Positions 34,958-39,549 of a DNA stretch of 39,549 bases are shown here, one piece after another. This DNA is from Bacteroidales bacterium (lineage in GTDB: Bacteria; Bacteroidota; Bacteroidia; Bacteroidales; JAIPAP01). Both the position numbers and the translations under genes were made by a program. Within the stretch, counting starts at the first letter, position 1. Each line of letters opens with the position of its first letter. Below the pieces are notes generated by a model. It saw nothing but the letters and a program-made list of their open reading frames with translations. It did no database searches and had not been told where the DNA came from. The stretch spans positions 1-39,549 of the forward strand of contig JAIPAP010000029.1 of NCBI GenBank assembly GCA_021740045.1. The letters run 5' to 3'.

Positions 34958-35681
34958 AATTGTACAATAGTATTTTATTTAGTCCCTCAATCACTATATT
35001 TTGGAGTACAAAGATGTTATTTTTTAGCTTTCTATCAAAATAAAAGCAATCTCCACCCCCTATAACCACTTTTAATTGATTATCAGTATAGTTTCTATAA
35101 TTATCGATTATTCCATCCACTTCGGCAATCACCCCGTTCATCACCCCCGATAAAATTGAATCTGTTGTGCTGTTACCGATCAATCCAGGCGATTTTGCCT
35201 TTTCGATCAATGGTAATTTATGGGTAAACGAATTTAAGGCCCTAAAACGCATATCGATGCCCGGCGAAATTCCACCCCCGTGATAAATCCCTTGCCCATC
35301 AACAAAATCGTAAGTTATAGCGGTTCCGGCTTCAACAACCAGTACATTTTCATCAGGATACAAGGCATTTCCCATAACAACCGCTGCTATCCTGTCATTT
35401 CCTAAAGTTTCCGGAGTTTTGTAGTTCACCTTAAGGGGTAGGGGAGTGGTTTCATCAAGCTGGAAATAATTCATCGTTTCATCCAAAAATCGTTTAATAT
35501 CCGGGCTCACGTCAACAACACTGCTAATTAAGCATTTCTTAAGCCCTGGATATTTCTTTTGGATGCCCGCAATAGTTTCTTTTGAGATGCCCTTAAAGGA
35601 ATAGCTCTCCACAAGCTTGTCATTTTGAAAGACCGCCAGCTTGGTAAGTGTGTTCCCTATGTCGATTACCATGTTTTGCAT
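34950..35681 (-). CDS. coaX: Type III pantothenate kinase
   Basis: A 243-residue type III PanK that starts coenzyme A synthesis; it is insensitive to CoA feedback and needs a monovalent cation. The phosphate loop is MVIDIGNTLTKLAVF (4-18). LGNDRIAAV, VVEAGTAITYDFV and GGGISPGIDMRFRAL are family signatures in the usual order. I take the ATG at 35681 rather than the upstream TTG, because a -7-like box (GACCTTTG) sits at 35691-35698. It heads the minus-strand envelope operon and overlaps the next gene by 8 bp. Confidence 0.95.
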   Translation of the reverse strand: MQNMVIDIGNTLTKLAVFQNDKLVESYSFKGISKETIAGIQKKYPGLKKCLISSVVDVSPDIKRFLDETMNYFQLDETTPLPLKVNYKTPETLGNDRIAAVVMGNALYPDENVLVVEAGTAITYDFVDGQGIYHGGGISPGIDMRFRALNSFTHKLPLIEKAKSPGLIGNSTTDSILSGVMNGVIAEVDGIIDNYRNYTDNQLKVVIGGGDCFYFDRKLKNNIFVLQNIVIEGLNKILLYNFE

Positions 35682-35806
35682 TGAGGGGCGCAAAGGTCTG
35701 AATAAAAATGCAAAAACTTATCAAGAATTAGTTTAAATTTCAGGGGCTTACAACAATTTTTCAGGAAATTTTGGGTTGGATATTCGAAAATTACAGAAAA
35801 CTGTAT

Positions 35807-35814
35807 TACTTTTG
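35807..35814 (+). promoter_or_regulatory. -7 element of tRNA-Phe
   Basis: TACTTTTG, identical to the tRNA-Cys -7 box, lies 17 bases upstream of tRNA-Phe. The -33 box is not clear. Confidence 0.5.
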
Positions 35815-35831
35815 CGCCAGTCAAATGACAA

Positions 35832-35904
<73 letters not shown>

Positions 35905-35915
35905 CGAAATTAGGG

Positions 35916-35940
35916 CCCGGACAATGTTCCGGGTTTTTTT
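35916..35940 (+). terminator. Terminator of tRNA-Phe
   Basis: CCCGGA pairs with TCCGGG around a six-base loop, followed by TTTTTTT. It comes 12 bases after the tRNA. It also abuts the stop of the converging FISUMP gene at 35939. Confidence 0.8.
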
Positions 35941-36937
35941 ATTCCATATTCTTTATACATCGAACACTGTACCCCCGATTCTTTTTAAGATCAACTCTAT
36001 AGAGTTCATCCGATTCATAATCAAAACTCCAGCGCCAGGCATATGCTTCATTTTCGGCTTCTGAGGAAGTCCAGAAGGATGCAACATATCCAAGAAGCGA
36101 AATTGAGAGATCTTCGAAATTTCCTCCCTCCGGACGGTAGGCCCCGGGCAGGACGGTAAAATTAAACTCATCAGTGCCATTTTCATTTCCATTCCAACCA
36201 TAACTACTCCTCAACCTATAACCTGCATTTTCACCAACATAGCCAACAAGTATCATCCAATCTTTATCCGTTGGAATATGCCAGCCTTCCGGGCACAGGC
36301 CCTGAGCTCCTTCATTTTCCGTATATTGCATCAACTCGTCCCACTGGTAGTATCCTCCGTATTCTTCACAGTTGGCCTGATCATTATCATAGCAATATTT
36401 TTCAATAGTATCATTATCTTTCATTTCAATGGGTCCGTCTATCATTTGGCCAAGGTTCAAATTTTCGGCCATCCAGCATTGATCTCCTATCATTACCGTC
36501 CTGTATGTTTGTCCTTCATAATCCACTATCGGACTACGAGGGCATGCTTTCCCATCGGCATCTACAATATTGACCTCTGTTTCGTCTTCTCCCATCTCCG
36601 ATTCGTTATCCACGGCCATCACTTTGATGGTATGATAACCTAAGGTATCGTCGGCAGTATTCCATTCATAAATGTACGGAGAGGAATTTACAGTATCCAT
36701 AACCTCATCATTCACAAAAAAGATAACTTTACTAATGTTCTCCTCATCATCTTTTACATCAGCAGAAATGGTTACAATAGTGCCTTGAATGATTTCCGTC
36801 CCTGTTCCTGGATTGGTGATTGTACATGTGGGAGCTGTGTTTACGTTGTTCCCATCATCTTTTTCACAAGAATAAATGCTTAGTACAGCAAGCAAAAGTA
36901 AGGCTGCAACTGAGGTTGAAAATGTTTGTTTTAGCAT
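35939..36937 (-). CDS. FISUMP-domain lipoprotein with Ig-like domain
   Basis: A 332-residue surface or periplasmic lipoprotein of unknown role. The lipobox is SIYSC (Cys24). A bacterial Ig-like domain (about 33-125; TAPTCTITNPGTG, YIYEWNTADDTLGYHTIKV) precedes a FISUMP domain (about 130-331). The latter shows its hallmarks: MIGDQCWMAENLNLG, GLCPEGWHIPTDKDW, GYRLRSSYGWNG, FNFTVLPGAYRP, FWTSSEAENEAYAWRW and GYSVRCIKN. These domains are common in Bacteroidota secretomes. Confidence 0.9.
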   Translation of the reverse strand: MLKQTFSTSVAALLLLAVLSIYSCEKDDGNNVNTAPTCTITNPGTGTEIIQGTIVTISADVKDDEENISKVIFFVNDEVMDTVNSSPYIYEWNTADDTLGYHTIKVMAVDNESEMGEDETEVNIVDADGKACPRSPIVDYEGQTYRTVMIGDQCWMAENLNLGQMIDGPIEMKDNDTIEKYCYDNDQANCEEYGGYYQWDELMQYTENEGAQGLCPEGWHIPTDKDWMILVGYVGENAGYRLRSSYGWNGNENGTDEFNFTVLPGAYRPEGGNFEDLSISLLGYVASFWTSSEAENEAYAWRWSFDYESDELYRVDLKKNRGYSVRCIKNME

Positions 36938-37003
36938 GGTTAAAGGTTTTTGTTATTATGGGTTTTAGTATTTCCATGATATGATCCTGAGTGATGATGG
37001 TAT

Positions 37004-37011
37004 CAAAGGTA
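37004..37011 (-). promoter_or_regulatory. -7 element of the FISUMP gene
   Basis: On the minus strand TACCTTTG matches TAnnTTTG, about 66 bases before the FISUMP start. The longer string TTACCTTTGAT recurs at the promoter of the gene at 38209. Confidence 0.4.
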
Positions 37012-37027
37012 AATATTAATTGCTAAA

Positions 37028-38149
37028 TTAGTCACAATATCGCTCCAAAAATTCTCCTGCCTTTTCATTTCCCAGCTCCAGGGCTTTTTTCCAATCCTTA
37101 CAGGCTTTTGCTTGATTGTTCAGATGATGGTGAACCAATCCCCGGTTAAACCAGGCGCCGGCATAATCCGGATTGAGTCGAATGGCCCGGCCAAAATCAT
37201 CTAATGCAGTTTTCACCTCACCGCTCATACTCTTTGCCATTCCCCGGTTGTTATAGGCAGTTGCCATGGTGCTATCCTGTTCTATGGCTTTTGTAAAGGA
37301 CACGATAGCCCTGTCATATTGTTTCAGTGAAAAATGCGTCAGGCCTTTATTGTTAAACACGTTGGCGGACTTCAATCCATAGTTAATGGCCTTATTATAG
37401 TCATGGAGGGCATTTTTTAGTTCGCCCTGTTTTTCATAAAGGATACCCCTGTTATAATAGGCATTTGCATGATCGGGTTGGCGGCTTATCACGCTGCTAT
37501 AATCCTGCAAGGCTTTCTCCAAATGACCTGATTCCTGGTAAGCATGGGCCCGGTTATACCAAGCCTCAACATAGCCGGAGTCGATCTTGATGGCTTCCGT
37601 ATAACTATTAATTTCTTTTTTGTTACTGTCCAGCTTCCCATAAGCAACGCCCCGGTTAAACCAGGCTTCGGCAAAGGCTGAGTCGACCAGGATGGCCATG
37701 TTGAAATCACGAAGGGCTTTTTTATATTCTCCTTTCTCAACCCGGATATTGCCAAGGTTATTATAAGCTTCGCCATAACGTGGATTCAACATGATCACCT
37801 GGGCATAATCGGCAATGGCTTTTTCATATTTCCCCATTTTTTCATACAAATTGGCACGGTTGTAATAAGCCTCCGCCGAGCGGAAATTTAATTCAAGAGC
37901 CTTATTATAATCCCGCAGGGCCTTTTCATATTCCCCCAGCTTACTCCATGCCGAACCCCGGTTGATGTAAAAATATTCAATTTTGGGATTGTATTTGATC
38001 ACCCTGTTGAAAAGATCGATCGCTTGGTAATAGTTCCCCTTGTCCATTTCGGTTTTTCCACGGTCGAAAAGGGTTTCCAGGTTGGGCTGCTGGGAATACA
38101 AGCCTTTTACCAGCAGGCTCAAAAGCAATATGAGTATGATCTTTTTCAT
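37028..38149 (-). CDS. Exported ten-repeat TPR protein
   Basis: A 373-residue exported protein made almost wholly of tetratricopeptide repeats. The signal MKKIILILLLSLLVKGLYSQ fixes the ATG at 38149; the frame opens 21 codons earlier without a signal-like start. Ten back-to-back 34-residue repeats follow (for example AEAYYNRANLYEKMGKYEKA, NAYYNRGILYEKQGELKNAL), each with the W/N-LG-Y-A-P pattern. The last ends AKACKDWKKALELGNEKA, and a short Cys-containing tail closes the protein. It is probably a scaffold for other envelope proteins; no partner is evident. Confidence 0.9.
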   Translation of the reverse strand: MKKIILILLLSLLVKGLYSQQPNLETLFDRGKTEMDKGNYYQAIDLFNRVIKYNPKIEYFYINRGSAWSKLGEYEKALRDYNKALELNFRSAEAYYNRANLYEKMGKYEKAIADYAQVIMLNPRYGEAYNNLGNIRVEKGEYKKALRDFNMAILVDSAFAEAWFNRGVAYGKLDSNKKEINSYTEAIKIDSGYVEAWYNRAHAYQESGHLEKALQDYSSVISRQPDHANAYYNRGILYEKQGELKNALHDYNKAINYGLKSANVFNNKGLTHFSLKQYDRAIVSFTKAIEQDSTMATAYNNRGMAKSMSGEVKTALDDFGRAIRLNPDYAGAWFNRGLVHHHLNNQAKACKDWKKALELGNEKAGEFLERYCD

Positions 38150-38208
38150 TTGTGATAAAACGTGATGAAAACATCTAAAAGAATTGGTATTCAACCCATT
38201 AAAGTTTA

Positions 38209-38742
38209 TCACGGCTCAATACCAATAATCCATAACGGCACCGGGGGATTTGTGCGTCCATGTCCCAAAATATTATGTACTTCCTTTTCAAACCAGGGAG
38301 TTTCTCTGGTTAATTCTTCGTGAAATGACCTCATAGGAAGAATTTCTACTCCAACTTGTATATCAAAGTATTTATATGATGCCGGATATTTCACAAAAAA
38401 ATCCTCCATAACTTTTTTATAGTCTGTAAACTCAATCTCAACTGCAACCTGCTTTTTCCTGTGAGCCAAGTAAATCTCAAACCTTTCATAGGTAATACTA
38501 TTTTCCTTTGGATCAATATTTTTTAAAAGCCTTGATTTCCAACCCAATTCCTTAAGTCTCGTTTTAAATTCATTTTTGAGTGAATCAATGTCCCAGTTAT
38601 TTTCAGCGTTATCCCCTGCCCCTGAGCATTTATTTGAATCAATATCCTTAATAATTGACAGTATCTCCTCATATTCCACATTATTATGGACTTTCATATA
38701 TTCTACTGCATTAATATGACTATAGGTCTTAATAATTTGCAT
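38209..38742 (-). CDS. BglII/BstYI-family restriction-endonuclease homologue (orphan)
   Basis: A 177-residue protein matching, from memory, the BglII/BstYI type II restriction family. Telling segments are the start MQIIKTYSHINAVEYM, the core KKQVAVEIEF (97-105), DIQVGVEILPMRSFHEEL (127-144) and the end NPPVPLWIIGIEP. The metal site shows E102 and E104 (ExE), where BglII has Glu and Gln. The Asp nine residues earlier in BglII is Ala (A93), and E89 is the nearest acid. No methyltransferase lies in the window, so it may be inactive, repurposed or unlinked from its partner. A -7 box lies at 38771. Confidence 0.72.
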   Translation of the reverse strand: MQIIKTYSHINAVEYMKVHNNVEYEEILSIIKDIDSNKCSGAGDNAENNWDIDSLKNEFKTRLKELGWKSRLLKNIDPKENSITYERFEIYLAHRKKQVAVEIEFTDYKKVMEDFFVKYPASYKYFDIQVGVEILPMRSFHEELTRETPWFEKEVHNILGHGRTNPPVPLWIIGIEP

Positions 38743-38770
38743 TTATTCAGGCATTTGAATTTTACATCAT

Positions 38771-38778
38771 CAAAGGTA
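38771..38778 (-). promoter_or_regulatory. -7 element of the BglII-like gene
   Basis: On the minus strand TACCTTTG matches TAnnTTTG, 28 bases upstream of the ATG. It shares TTACCTTTGAT with 37004. Confidence 0.45.
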
Positions 38779-38862
38779 ATACAAATTACTGTATATTACT
38801 GATAGATCTTTAGTTACAATACTAAATCATGTTAAATAAGACGAAAACATAAGGCATAAAAC

Positions 38863-38888
38863 AAAAAAGGCTCCCAATGGGAACCTTT
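38863..38888 (-). terminator. Terminator of the atp operon
   Basis: On the minus strand AAAGGTTCCC pairs with GGGAGCCTTT (one G-U; loop ATT), followed by TTTTTTGTTTT. It lies just after the atpC stop at 38916. The reverse orientation has a C-A mismatch. Confidence 0.8.
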
Positions 38889-38915
38889 ATTCATGAGAAA
38901 TATTATATCCAGACA

Positions 38916-39170
38916 TCAATCGGCCAGTATGAGAACCTTATTTTTCAATACCTCAATAACGCCTCCCTTCACCTTGAAAAACCGCTCCTGGGTGTTTTCA
39001 TCTTTTATTTTAATACTTCCTTCGGAAAGTACGGAAATTAAGGGAGCGTGATTTTTCAATATCTCGAATTTACCATCAACACCCGGTAGTTGAATAAGGC
39101 TAACATTTCCTTTAAAAATCTGCTCATCCGGGGTGATGATCTCCAGAACTATTTCAGGTTCTCCTGCCAT
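38916..39170 (-). CDS. atpC: ATP synthase F1 epsilon subunit
   Basis: An 84-residue epsilon subunit of F1 ATP synthase, a part of the central stalk. Only the N-terminal beta-sandwich is present: LEIITPDEQIFKG, QLPGVDGKFEILKNHAPLIS and VKGGVIEVLKNKVLILAD. The C-terminal helical domain that can inhibit ATP hydrolysis is absent, as is usual in short Bacteroidota forms. It follows atpD by 2 bp and ends the operon at the terminator. Confidence 0.96.
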   Translation of the reverse strand: MAGEPEIVLEIITPDEQIFKGNVSLIQLPGVDGKFEILKNHAPLISVLSEGSIKIKDENTQERFFKVKGGVIEVLKNKVLILAD

Positions 39171-39172
39171 AA

Positions 39173-39549
<377 letters not shown>

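Overview
The window reads as a chromosomal segment of a Bacteroidota bacterium, probably a Bacteroidales/Marinilabiliales-type lineage (inference). The evidence is: promoters of the TAnnTTTG type with little use of Shine-Dalgarno sites; many lipoproteins ending in a Cys lipobox; a DUF4175 giant protein beside ybeY and mnmG; a short AtpC; a cyclophilin with a large insert; and a coaX / outer-membrane protein / TPR / lptC / CNNM / PpiD-like run. Nearly all of it is housekeeping DNA. There is no phage, CRISPR array, intact insertion sequence or complete restriction-modification system.

Layout. 1-6310 (minus strand): adenylate cyclase, DUF4175, ybeY and the 5' part of mnmG. A perfect 16-bp parS (ParB site) lies in the 28-bp ybeY/mnmG gap, and a second site with one mismatch lies inside the cyclase gene. 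6459-10626: gltX, a tRNA-Gln(CUG) directly downstream of glnS, folB, and tRNA-Cys with its own promoter and terminator. 10627-12340 is a small variable patch: a secreted hypothetical, a decayed glycoside-hydrolase fragment, a strong palindrome and a lipoprotein. 12401-15014 (minus): tdk, a cyclophilin lipoprotein and pheS. 15110-18240 (plus): a tight run of a hypothetical, an M28 peptidase, rsmI and a NUDIX hydrolase. 18357-20611 (minus): elbB and a GNAT/nitrilase fusion. 20755-23857: an MltF-like lytic transglycosylase, an unknown, a YkvA-like protein and an SRAP/HMCES protein. 23962-24109 is a cluster of nested palindromes, followed by a lipoprotein and then mrdA-rodA (cell elongation). 28083-35681 (minus) is an envelope block: coaX, an outer-membrane beta-barrel protein, a TPR protein, lptC, a CNNM/CorC protein and a PpiD-like chaperone. 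35832-38149 holds tRNA-Phe, a FISUMP lipoprotein and a ten-repeat TPR protein. 38209-38742 is an orphan BglII/BstYI-family nuclease homologue. 38916-39549 is atpC and the end of atpD.

How the genes work together. Several make the envelope: mrdA/rodA and MltF build and turn over peptidoglycan, lptC exports LPS, and the cyclophilin and PpiD-like proteins probably help envelope protein folding. A second theme is translation: mnmG, gltX, glnS, pheS, rsmI, ybeY and three tRNAs. The parS pair suggests the window is near the replication origin. The items most worth a second look are the two parS sites, the solitary BglII-like protein with an altered active site, the nested palindrome element beside mrdA, and the decayed glycosidase.
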